From Thermoplasmata archaeon (lineage in GTDB: Archaea; Thermoplasmatota; Thermoplasmata; Thermoplasmatales; Thermoplasmataceae): a stretch of DNA of 12,015 nucleotides. The stretch spans positions 1 to 12,015 of the forward strand of contig JAJZZW010000046.1 of NCBI GenBank assembly GCA_021797385.1. The letters run 5' to 3'. The position numbers were made by a program, and so were the translations under genes. Within the stretch, counting starts at the first letter, position 1; the number at the start of each line of letters is the position of its first letter. Below the pieces are notes generated by a model, which saw only the letters and a program-made list of their open reading frames with translations, was not told where the DNA came from and did no database searches. Below are positions 1-5,350 of this stretch, one piece after another.

Positions 1-1
1 C

Positions 2-406
2 TCAAAAGCAGTGGCTCTTGAAGGATTCAAGGGATTGATCACGGAAGATGTTTCACCCTTGAATATTTCGGCAGGATACCGCGTCTTAAAGAATCATGAC
101 AGGTTTCTATCCGATGTAAAGGAAATAATTGGGAAAAATCATAGCGTTCTCCTGAATAACAGGGGAAAACTGAAATTTTTCCAGGGAAAAATACCGCTTA
201 AAATGCCCGTTTCCTTTGTTGATTATTCAGTATATACAGAAAAAGATTCAGATACGGTCAGTGCAAAACTTGCTGAGAAGGGTATAATAGCCCTGCCCGC
301 CAGATATTTTGGAATATCAGGGACATTCCTCAGGGTATGTACTACCGGTACCGATTTTCCTGAGGCATACAGCCAGTTAATCGGTGCACTGGAAAACATG
401 GAATAA
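2..406 (+). CDS. PLP-dependent aminotransferase, class I/II fold (3' fragment)
   Basis: Only the C-terminal part of this gene is present. The frame is open to the left edge (first codons Ser-Lys-Ala), so the GTG at position 11 is an internal codon rather than the start. The visible 135 residues match the C-terminal small domain of fold-type I aminotransferases: a helix after a V-S-P-x-N-x-S segment, a long helix before the N-x-R-G stretch, and a final L-P-A-R-x-F-G...L-R-V-C motif, whose arginine normally binds the substrate carboxylate. Enzymes of this family move an amino group between an amino acid and a 2-oxo acid in the cytoplasm. The substrate cannot be told from this end. The Lys in the second codon is too close to the C-terminal domain to be confidently called the PLP lysine. 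The stop is two bases from the stop of the convergent PEBP gene. Confidence 0.75.
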   Translation, partial: SKAVALEGFKGLITEDVSPLNISAGYRVLKNHDRFLSDVKEIIGKNHSVLLNNRGKLKFFQGKIPLKMPVSFVDYSVYTEKDSDTVSAKLAEKGIIALPARYFGISGTFLRVCTTGTDFPEAYSQLIGALENME

Positions 407-415
407 ATTTATTCC
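400..415. repeat. Perfect 16-bp palindrome holding both convergent stop codons
   Basis: GGAATAAATTTATTCC reads the same on both strands. It contains the TAA stop of the aminotransferase gene (404-406) and, symmetrically, the TAA stop of the PEBP gene on the other strand (409-411). It is AT-rich and has no separate loop, so it would be only a weak hairpin. It may simply reflect the shared Glu-stop codons on both strands. Confidence 0.6.
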
Positions 416-861
416 CTGCTGTAAATTGCATAAAATTCGGCTTCCGGAGTGAGTTTATCCAGAATTTTATATGCATTTTCGGCATCAATTTTTTTCCTGC
501 TCACTGCCTCTTTCATCCTGTAAATTTTAATGAAATATCTGTGATCACCATCACCACGGGGAGGGCACGGCCCTCCGTATCCCAGCTTGCCAAAATCGTT
601 TATGCCCTGATAATAATCATCATCTGTTATCTCTTTGTTTCCCATATTCTCTTCCAGTGTAACCATCCCGGCAGGTATATTATAAATGATCCAGTGGGTA
701 AACAGACCTGAAGGCGCATCAGGGTCGTTCATTACTATAAAATAATATCCCTCTTCATTTCTATCAAATATCTCTATCTTCGGAGAATAATCTTTACCGC
801 CACAGGTAAATTTATCAGGTATTCTGCGGCCTTCAGACATCCCTATAACCCTCATTTCCAT
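409..861 (-). CDS. PEBP / YbhB-YbcL family protein (Raf-kinase-inhibitor-like)
   Basis: This is a 150-residue cytoplasmic protein of the phosphatidylethanolamine-binding protein superfamily, in the YbhB/YbcL branch found in bacteria and archaea. Visible signatures are D-P-D-A-P (residues 46-50), T-H-W (55-57), G-P-C-P-P (97-101) and H-R-Y (107-109), which together line the anion-binding pocket of the family. The length is typical. The frame opens with a TTG at 870, but the ATG at 861 is chosen because a TATA-like box lies about 25 bases before it and there is no Shine-Dalgarno site, as expected for a leaderless transcript. An ATG at 855 is also possible. The family has no agreed biochemical role in prokaryotes, so only the family assignment is firm. 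It lies downstream of copA on the same strand but has its own promoter-like element, so a link to copper is not implied. Confidence 0.93.
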   Translation of the reverse strand: MEMRVIGMSEGRRIPDKFTCGGKDYSPKIEIFDRNEEGYYFIVMNDPDAPSGLFTHWIIYNIPAGMVTLEENMGNKEITDDDYYQGINDFGKLGYGGPCPPRGDGDHRYFIKIYRMKEAVSRKKIDAENAYKILDKLTPEAEFYAIYSRE

Positions 862-882
862 ATATATCAATCGAGAAAATAC

Positions 883-891
883 TTATAAATT
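883..891 (-). promoter_or_regulatory. TATA-like box for the PEBP gene
   Basis: On the minus strand the sequence reads AATTTATAAGT, centred about 26 bases before the ATG at 861. This spacing predicts transcription starting at or very near the ATG (leaderless mRNA). It is inferred from archaeal TATA spacing only. Confidence 0.55.
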
Positions 892-937
892 TATCTAATT
901 TTTATTCCCATTATAAATTCATATAATCGCCGGAGTT

Positions 938-2968
938 TTATAGAACCACCTGATCCATGTTTCTGGATAGCCTTGTGCGGAGCCTGAGAGAGTTCAGCAC
1001 AACGGTAGTGGAGCTCAATCCCATTGCCAGCGCGGCGAATATTGGAAGCACATAATAAATTCCCAGGCCAAGCAGCGGTACAAGCACACCGGCTGCAACC
1101 GGTATAAGTGCTGAATTATATCCTATTGCCCATCCAACATTTTGCTTAATCTTTTTTATTGTGTATTTCCCTATATATATGCTCCTCAGAATGTTTTTTA
1201 GATCATTATTCAAAAGAATAATATCACCTGTTGCTCCTGCTATATCCGATCCAGAAGCCATAGCAACACCTACGTCAGCTGTTTTCATTGCAACCGTATC
1301 ATTTATGCCATCCCCAACGAACATAACATACCTTCCATCTGCCTGCTCCTTTTTCACAATGTCGGCCTTTGAATCCGGTTTCATGGAGCAGTAATATTCC
1401 GTTATTCCCAGTTTACTGGCAATACCTGATGTGTTTTCTTCCGTATCACCGGTAACAATCATGACCTTAATATGATTCCTAATAAGATTTTTCACATCAT
1501 CTTCTATTCCCTTTCTCATTGAATGCTGGATTTCCAGTGATGCCAGCTCCTTTCCATCAATAAATAATGATATGTGCCCCTCGAATCTCCTTGCTTCCAC
1601 GCTTTTCCCATTAAATATCCCGCTTACACCTGTTCCGGGAATTTCCCTGAATTCCTTTATTTCAATTTTCTCTGGATTTCTATTCTGAAGATAGGAACTT
1701 ATTGCTACAGCCACCGGATGGTTGGACAGCAATTCGATTGAATACAGCAATGAAACGGCAAGGCGTTCATCGCCATGTATATTGAACTGTGTAACCTTCG
1801 GCGTATTATCAGTGATTGTGCCTGTTTTATCAAATATTACTGTATCTATTTTTGAAAGCCTGTCCATGGAGCTGGAATTTTTGATCAGTATGCCATCCCT
1901 GGATGAGGCATTGGAAGAGATCAGAAGGGTGATGGGAGCCGCGAGCCCTATTGCGCATGGACAGGCTATTACAACCACCGATACAAAAACCAGCACCGAA
2001 ATTATAAAATATAATGGATTTCCAAGTGATCTCAAATAAAAGTACCAGAAAATGGCCGATGATCCTGCAGCAACAAGCACTATCGGTACAAAGTAGGATG
2101 AGAATATATCCGATATTTTCTGGATTTTTGCCCGTCCCATTGCTGCCATCTGTATCATGGAATAAATTTTATTCACAGTTGAATTATTGCCTGTTTCTTT
2201 CACTGAAACTGTAATAAGCCCGTTCAGGTTGACCGTTCCTGATATTACTCCTGATCCACTGCTTTTGAGAACAGGATCTCCCTCGCCTGTAACCATGGAC
2301 TCGTCCACCTCGGAAGATCCATCGATTACGGTTCCATCTGCCGGAATATTCTCACCGGGCCTTACCTGTATTATATCACCTGGCACCATAGATTCTATGG
2401 GTAAATCCACAGCTGAGCCGTTCTTGAGTATGTGTACTTTATCAGGCAACAGTGATAAGAGCGTTGTTGCGGAAGAATTGGCTTTTTTCTTCGTAAGCGA
2501 TTCAATATAGCTTCCCGTGAGAATAAGGGTTATTATGAAAACCGAGGCGTCATAATAGGTATAATTAACCGGAAATAGATGGGGATCAACCGTTACCGTC
2601 AGTGAAAAGAAAAATGCTGTAAGGGTTCCCAGGGAGATAAGAAGATCCATATTGCCCATTCTATCTTTTATAGCTTCATAAGCGCCACGATAAAAGCCAA
2701 ATCCTACATAAAACTGAACGGGGAGCGCAAGTATGAGCAGGACAAAATTTTTGAATGGAAAAAATAAAAGATAATCAATAAACATTACTGCAAGAGAAAA
2801 TGGCCATGCTATAATGAGTTTATTTTTCAAGGCACTGCTTTCCTTCTCTGGCTTGTCGAATTTATCTTTGCAACCCTGGGAACAGAAATAATATCTGACT
2901 CCATCTTTATCTGAATATATGGTAGAATCCTCGGATACATACATTCCGCAAACAGGGTCCACAGCCAT
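938..2968 (-). CDS. copA: Cu+-exporting P1B-type ATPase with N-terminal YHS/TRASH domain
   Basis: This 676-residue membrane pump uses ATP to expel Cu+ from the cytoplasm. Domains in order are a YHS/TRASH metal-binding domain (residues 1-40; D-P-V-C-G-M, then C29 and C33), four N-terminal membrane helices, the actuator domain with T-G-E (228-230), and the transport site C-P-C in helix 6 (336-338). Next come the phosphorylated D-K-T-G-T (380-384), the nucleotide-domain S-N-H-P (415-418) and the hinge G-D-G-I-N-D (552-557). Y617-N618 in helix 7 and M649 with S652-S653 in helix 8 match the Cu+ (CopA, P1B-1) signature, against Zn or Cu2+ types. There is no HMA (GMTCxxC) domain; the YHS domain stands in its place. 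The usual TGES loop reads TGEG, a small deviation that keeps the catalytic Glu. It starts four bases after the stop of the YHS mini-gene, so the two are almost certainly cotranscribed. In Ferroplasma the analogous pump has been named copB; the copA name follows the CPC motif. Confidence 0.95.
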   Translation of the reverse strand: MAVDPVCGMYVSEDSTIYSDKDGVRYYFCSQGCKDKFDKPEKESSALKNKLIIAWPFSLAVMFIDYLLFFPFKNFVLLILALPVQFYVGFGFYRGAYEAIKDRMGNMDLLISLGTLTAFFFSLTVTVDPHLFPVNYTYYDASVFIITLILTGSYIESLTKKKANSSATTLLSLLPDKVHILKNGSAVDLPIESMVPGDIIQVRPGENIPADGTVIDGSSEVDESMVTGEGDPVLKSSGSGVISGTVNLNGLITVSVKETGNNSTVNKIYSMIQMAAMGRAKIQKISDIFSSYFVPIVLVAAGSSAIFWYFYLRSLGNPLYFIISVLVFVSVVVIACPCAIGLAAPITLLISSNASSRDGILIKNSSSMDRLSKIDTVIFDKTGTITDNTPKVTQFNIHGDERLAVSLLYSIELLSNHPVAVAISSYLQNRNPEKIEIKEFREIPGTGVSGIFNGKSVEARRFEGHISLFIDGKELASLEIQHSMRKGIEDDVKNLIRNHIKVMIVTGDTEENTSGIASKLGITEYYCSMKPDSKADIVKKEQADGRYVMFVGDGINDTVAMKTADVGVAMASGSDIAGATGDIILLNNDLKNILRSIYIGKYTIKKIKQNVGWAIGYNSALIPVAAGVLVPLLGLGIYYVLPIFAALAMGLSSTTVVLNSLRLRTRLSRNMDQVVL

Positions 2969-2972
2969 TTAT

Positions 2973-2978
2973 TCACCT
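2973..2978 (-). promoter_or_regulatory. Shine-Dalgarno site for copA, overlapping the stop of the upstream mini-gene
   Basis: The minus strand reads AGG TGA ATAA ATG. The AGGTGA both ends the 44-codon gene (TGA) and forms a strong ribosome-binding site four bases before the copA ATG. This arrangement favours translational coupling. Confidence 0.75.
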
Positions 2979-3107
2979 GGTATATTTTACTGGATTTTTT
3001 TCAAATTCTTCCTTACATGCTTCCCTGCAGAAGTAATATGTTTTTCCACCATACTCACTTGATATCTCTTTCTTTCCTTTCATTCCACAAACTGGGTCTG
3101 TTGCCAT
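2973..3107 (-). CDS. copM: 44-residue YHS/TRASH metallochaperone (CopM/CopZ-like)
   Basis: This is a short gene found by reading the gap between the regulator and the pump. The 44 residues begin M-A-T-D-P-V-C-G-M and continue to Y-Y-F-C-R-E-A-C-K (C7, C27, C31), then end in K-Y-T-R and TGA. The protein is a single YHS/TRASH domain and closely resembles the first 40 residues of CopA encoded next door. By analogy with CopM of Sulfolobus and CopZ of Ferroplasma, it probably binds Cu+ in the cytoplasm and hands it to the ATPase. The ATG at 3107 has no Shine-Dalgarno site but has a TATA-like box about 28 bases upstream. The spacing is 47 bases after the regulator stop and 4 bases before copA. The chaperone role is inferred from context; the domain assignment is seen directly. 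Confidence 0.9.
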   Translation of the reverse strand: MATDPVCGMKGKKEISSEYGGKTYYFCREACKEEFEKNPVKYTR

Positions 3108-3130
3108 ATTTTATGATTGATACAGGCTAT

Positions 3131-3141
3131 TTATATATTTA
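3131..3141 (-). promoter_or_regulatory. TATA-like box for copM-copA
   Basis: The minus strand reads TAAATATATAAATAG, centred about 28 bases before the copM ATG at 3107. It sits between the regulator stop and copM, so copM-copA can be transcribed separately from the regulator. This suits copper-induced expression of the pump. Confidence 0.6.
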
Positions 3142-3144
3142 CCG

Positions 3145-3155
3145 GGCAAAATGCC
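3145..3155 (-). promoter_or_regulatory. Inverted repeat GGCA-N3-TGCC upstream of the copM TATA box
   Basis: The 11-bp dyad (GGCATTTTGCC on the minus strand) lies immediately upstream of the copM promoter and touches the stop codon of the regulator gene. Its place just ahead of the BRE/TATA is where an archaeal activator could bind; the CopT/CopR proteins of Sulfolobus act near this point. Its role as an operator is inference, and the arms are short. Confidence 0.35.
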
Positions 3156-3676
3156 TATTTCTCCATGGATTTTATTGCACTGCCGCCGTTGATATAGTCG
3201 CTCTTACAGGTATTGCAGCAGAAATACAGCGGTCCATGGGCAGTTTCATAGATTTGGGGTTTTCCAGTTATGATGCCGTTGCAGTAATCACAGTAAAGAT
3301 CTATTTGCCCGGGAGTCCTGTTGATAACGCGCCGGTATGCCATATTGATGTTTGTGTATCGAATACTACCTGTCAGGGCATCCCTGTTCATTATTGCAAT
3401 ATAATGGCCATTCGCCAGTTCGAAATATTCTATAACTTCGTTCTGATCTATAGTATCTATATTATCAGTTTCGATTATAATATAAAGACTGTTTTCAGGT
3501 TCTTTTGTTTCTACAGTATACCTGTCTATAATATTTGCGTTTAATTTTTTTATTATGCTAGATACCGTATTTCTATTCAGTGCAAGCTTTCTGGAGATAT
3601 CAAGAACTGAGGTTCTGGAATCCTCCATCAGGAGTCGTAGAACTTTAGATTCATTATAACTTATTTTATTATGCAT
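3155..3676 (-). CDS. copT: Copper-responsive HTH-TRASH transcription regulator (CopT/CopR-like)
   Basis: This 173-residue cytoplasmic DNA-binding protein has an Lrp/AsnC-like winged-helix region at about residues 5-50 (helices around L-R-L-L-M-E-D-S-R and N-R-N-T-V-S-S-I-I-K-K-L). A middle region follows, then a C-terminal TRASH metal-binding domain (about 126-162) with C129-x2-C132 and C153, C154, C157. This architecture defines the archaeal CopT/CopR copper sensors, which control neighbouring copM and copA genes; Ferroplasma names its equivalent CopY. A longer start at 3697 exists, but that ATG lies inside a good TATA-like box (TTTTATATG). The ATG at 3676 is about 23 bases downstream of the box, so the shorter protein with a leaderless message is preferred. 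Whether it activates or represses cannot be read from the sequence. Confidence 0.9.
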   Translation of the reverse strand: MHNKISYNESKVLRLLMEDSRTSVLDISRKLALNRNTVSSIIKKLNANIIDRYTVETKEPENSLYIIIETDNIDTIDQNEVIEYFELANGHYIAIMNRDALTGSIRYTNINMAYRRVINRTPGQIDLYCDYCNGIITGKPQIYETAHGPLYFCCNTCKSDYINGGSAIKSMEK

Positions 3677-3695
3677 ATTCCTACAATAATAAAGC

Positions 3696-3703
3696 ATATA
3701 AAA
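3696..3703 (-). promoter_or_regulatory. TATA-like box for the copT regulator
   Basis: The minus strand reads TTTTATAT, centred about 23 bases before the ATG at 3676. It overlaps the alternative upstream ATG (3697), which argues against that start. Confidence 0.55.
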
Positions 3704-3756
3704 TCATATTGCTACATTTTATTGAAAGTAAGTTATCATAATGCATATAATAACAC

Positions 3757-3765
3757 TTTAATAAT
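3757..3765 (+). promoter_or_regulatory. TATA-like box for the gene at 3784
   Basis: TTTAATAAT is centred about 23 bases before the ATG at 3784, with no Shine-Dalgarno site, which is compatible with a leaderless transcript. The region is generally AT-rich, so the exact box is uncertain. Confidence 0.4.
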
Positions 3766-3783
3766 ATATACAGATAATGCATT

Positions 3784-4107
3784 ATGGAGATTCAGATAGG
3801 CAACGGTTCAATTGAAATTGGAGATAAAGAAGTTAAACTCATAGGAAACAGGGTTCTGTCCATATCGGTCACCACTGTACAGGGGCCCTGTACGGATGAA
3901 ATGTGCCCGCTTATTAAAAAGTCGGCATGCGCAATCATTGAAAGTTTTTCGTCTAATAATAATTATAGAATTGAAAATCCACTAAAAATTGAGATGCCGG
4001 AAGAAGTTTATAATTCAATCAACAGGGAAAGACAGAAAATAAAAATAAAATCTAAAATCGGAGGAAAATTTGAAATTAAAGGGCTTTCACTGGTCAGCAC
4101 TGTTTGA
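3784..4107 (+). CDS. Uncharacterised 107-residue cysteine-containing protein
   Basis: I do not recognise this gene. It encodes a soluble protein of 107 residues without a signal peptide or membrane helix. The N-terminal half alternates hydrophobic and charged residues in a way that suggests beta strands. A G-P-C-x4-C segment (C36, C41) is followed by C49. The C-terminal half is rich in Lys, Ile and Glu, as in a small alpha/beta protein. It is transcribed divergently from the CopT-like regulator, and the two starts are 107 bases apart. Its 3' end overlaps the 3' end of tatC on the other strand by 21 bases. The cysteines and the position invite a guess at metal binding, but nothing proves it. 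The real-gene call rests on good reading-frame structure, a leaderless-type promoter and the absence of another gene in this space. Confidence 0.7.
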   Translation: MEIQIGNGSIEIGDKEVKLIGNRVLSISVTTVQGPCTDEMCPLIKKSACAIIESFSSNNNYRIENPLKIEMPEEVYNSINRERQKIKIKSKIGGKFEIKGLSLVSTV

Positions 4108-4911
4108 ATATGTGTTTTCTGATTCGAATTTTTTCTCCGCCTTTATGGCAAAATGAATGCCTGCAAAGTACAGTGCGATCATGGGTATTGCTATTACAAC
4201 CATTGTAAAGCCAGTAACTCCCGGTGAGAATATCATGCCATAGATAAGTGAACCTATAACAGCATATCTCCAGTTCTTCTTCCATGTATCCGCCGTAACT
4301 ATTCCGAACCTGCTCAGGCCGACCATGAATACCGGAATTTCAAATGAAAGCCCAAAAGCTATGGTATACATAAAAATAAAGGAAACAAAGCTGGATATTC
4401 CCATGGTTACATCCGCTCCGACACCTAAATCGAAATCCGCAAAAATTCTGAATAGAATAGGTGCTATGAAATAAATTCCCACGAATGCTCCTGCAAAGAA
4501 GAGTAGGGACGCGGGTATAATTATTGACCTTAATAATTCCTTTTCACTGTTTTTAAGGGCAGGATCAATGAACTTAGACACTTCATAAATGATAACGGGC
4601 ATGGAAATTATCAGTGAAATGGCCATACATGTGTAGAAATCTGCCATTACTCCATCAACGGGTTTTAGAACAAGGAGGGTTGTATTTGAGGTGAGATCGT
4701 GCACTTTTAAAAGGTAAAGTACCTGTGCACCGACATTATCCAGTGGATCCGGATATAAGAAAAGAAATCTCTGACCGAATAGGGAAATGTACTGAATCCT
4801 GAAAATGACAAAGATACCGAAGAAGAGTAAAAATACACCCAATATTCTGATTGCCCTGTATCTTATCTCGTCCGAATATTTAACCAGATAGTTCAGTAAT
4901 TCGTTTTCCAT
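4087..4911 (-). CDS. tatC: Sec-independent protein translocase subunit TatC
   Basis: TatC is the polytopic membrane receptor of the twin-arginine translocase; it binds the signal peptide of folded proteins and recruits TatA for export. The 274-residue product has six predicted membrane segments and the family's landmarks. These are an N-terminal D-E-I-R (E15, R17; the E-L-R motif of TatC), the segment Y-E-V-S-K-F-I-D-P-A-L-K-x2-E-K (109-124), the F-A-G-A-F...F-x-A-P stretch (139-151), and F-E-I-P-V with E191, equivalent to the conserved Glu of bacterial TatC. The first periplasmic loop is longer than in bacteria (about 40-85). It starts one base after the tatA stop without a Shine-Dalgarno site, so translation is probably coupled to tatA. 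The stop lies within the convergent gene, giving a 21-base overlap. No TatB is present, as usual in archaea. Confidence 0.95.
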   Translation of the reverse strand: MENELLNYLVKYSDEIRYRAIRILGVFLLFFGIFVIFRIQYISLFGQRFLFLYPDPLDNVGAQVLYLLKVHDLTSNTTLLVLKPVDGVMADFYTCMAISLIISMPVIIYEVSKFIDPALKNSEKELLRSIIIPASLLFFAGAFVGIYFIAPILFRIFADFDLGVGADVTMGISSFVSFIFMYTIAFGLSFEIPVFMVGLSRFGIVTADTWKKNWRYAVIGSLIYGMIFSPGVTGFTMVVIAIPMIALYFAGIHFAIKAEKKFESENTYSNSADQ

Positions 4912-4912
4912 A

Positions 4913-5242
4913 TTAGTTTTGCTTGCTTTCTACTGCCCCTTCTACGGGTTTTGTTGAAGTGCCAAGTTTTTGATTGATTTCGCCGATTATCTGATCTATT
5001 GTCTTGTCTTTTACATCAATATTAAGATCTTCGGCAATCTTCATGTAATTAACCTGGCCTTTATTTACCGGTGCAGTGCTGGTTCCGTTCTTCAACTCAT
5101 TTTCGATTTCCATCTGGCCCCTCTTGAATTCTCCGGTAGCCTTTCCCAGATTTCTCGCCATTTCAGGTATCTTCTTTGTTCCTCCGAAGATAATCAGAGC
5201 AACAACCGCAATTATCAATATATCCATATACGAATCAAACAT
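4913..5242 (-). CDS. tatA: Twin-arginine translocase subunit TatA
   Basis: TatA is a small membrane protein that assembles to form the Tat export path. The 109-residue product has one N-terminal membrane helix (about 3-18) followed by the F-G hinge and the amphipathic helix K-K-I-P-E-M-A-R-N-L-G-K (about 22-34), which is the Tat signature. After a flexible Lys/Glu/Thr/Ser tail comes a further predicted two-helix segment (about 66-92; I-A-E-D-L-N-I-D...K-T-I-D-Q-I-I-G-E-I). This resembles a small helix-turn-helix (SAP-like) motif and is beyond the usual TatA core. The ATG at 5242 is preferred over the TTG one codon earlier, because a GTGAT ribosome site lies five bases ahead of it. It forms a two-gene operon with tatC and diverges from the Rieske gene. 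Confidence 0.95.
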   Translation of the reverse strand: MFDSYMDILIIAVVALIIFGGTKKIPEMARNLGKATGEFKRGQMEIENELKNGTSTAPVNKGQVNYMKIAEDLNIDVKDKTIDQIIGEINQKLGTSTKPVEGAVESKQN

Positions 5243-5247
5243 CAACT

Positions 5248-5252
5248 ATCAC
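5248..5252 (-). promoter_or_regulatory. Ribosome-binding site deciding the tatA start
   Basis: The minus strand reads GTGAT, five bases before the ATG at 5242. It can pair with the 3' end of archaeal 16S rRNA (AUCAC) and supports this start over the TTG at 5245. Confidence 0.5.
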
Positions 5253-5272
5253 TGATTCATAATCAACTCTGA

Positions 5273-5284
5273 ATTAAATATATA
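5273..5284 (-). promoter_or_regulatory. TATA-like box for tatA-tatC
   Basis: The minus strand reads ATATATATTTAATT, centred roughly 36-38 bases before the tatA ATG. This predicts a short leader of about 10-13 bases, just long enough to hold the GTGAT site. Confidence 0.45.
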
Positions 5285-5324
5285 TTTTGTTTTTATTGAA
5301 TATATTCATGAAATTAAGTAAACA

Positions 5325-5332
5325 TTTAGATA
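5325..5332 (+). promoter_or_regulatory. Candidate TATA-like box for the Rieske operon
   Basis: TTTAGATA is centred about 22 bases before the ATG at 5351, and no Shine-Dalgarno site precedes that ATG. The match to a TATA consensus is only fair, and the neighbouring TTTTAAAT (5335-5342) is too close. Confidence 0.3.
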
Positions 5333-5350
5333 TCTTTTAAATGAACATTC

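Larger units (their letters stand above)
3671..3785. promoter_or_regulatory. Divergent control region with three ATGCAT sites
   Basis: The 107-base gap between copT and the divergent gene, with its edges, carries ATGCAT at 3671-3676 (over the copT start codon), 3741-3746 and 3777-3782. The last two sit in a shared 9-mer, ATAATGCAT, 36 bases apart. The final copy is a perfect 12-bp palindrome, ATAATGCATTAT (3774-3785), overlapping the ATG of the divergent gene. These could be operator sites for the regulator or for another factor. AT-richness makes chance a real alternative. Confidence 0.35.

Noticed and set aside
2..10. Ser-Lys at the left edge as the PLP-binding lysine of the aminotransferase
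   Set aside because: Only about a dozen residues separate it from the C-terminal domain segment; in the family the Schiff-base lysine is normally about thirty residues or more earlier.
862..870. TTG start three codons upstream of the PEBP ATG
   Set aside because: It has no ribosome site, and the TATA spacing fits the ATG at 861 better.
3017..3544. A 175-codon open frame on the plus strand opposite the copper regulator
   Set aside because: It lies almost wholly antisense to the regulator and the YHS mini-gene, which have clear family motifs. Its product is Cys/Tyr/Phe-rich without recognisable domains, and it has no promoter or ribosome site of its own.
3677..3697. Longer N-terminus (seven extra residues) for the copper regulator
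   Set aside because: The upstream ATG sits in the TATA-like box TTTTATATG, and the ATG at 3676 is correctly spaced from that box for a leaderless mRNA.
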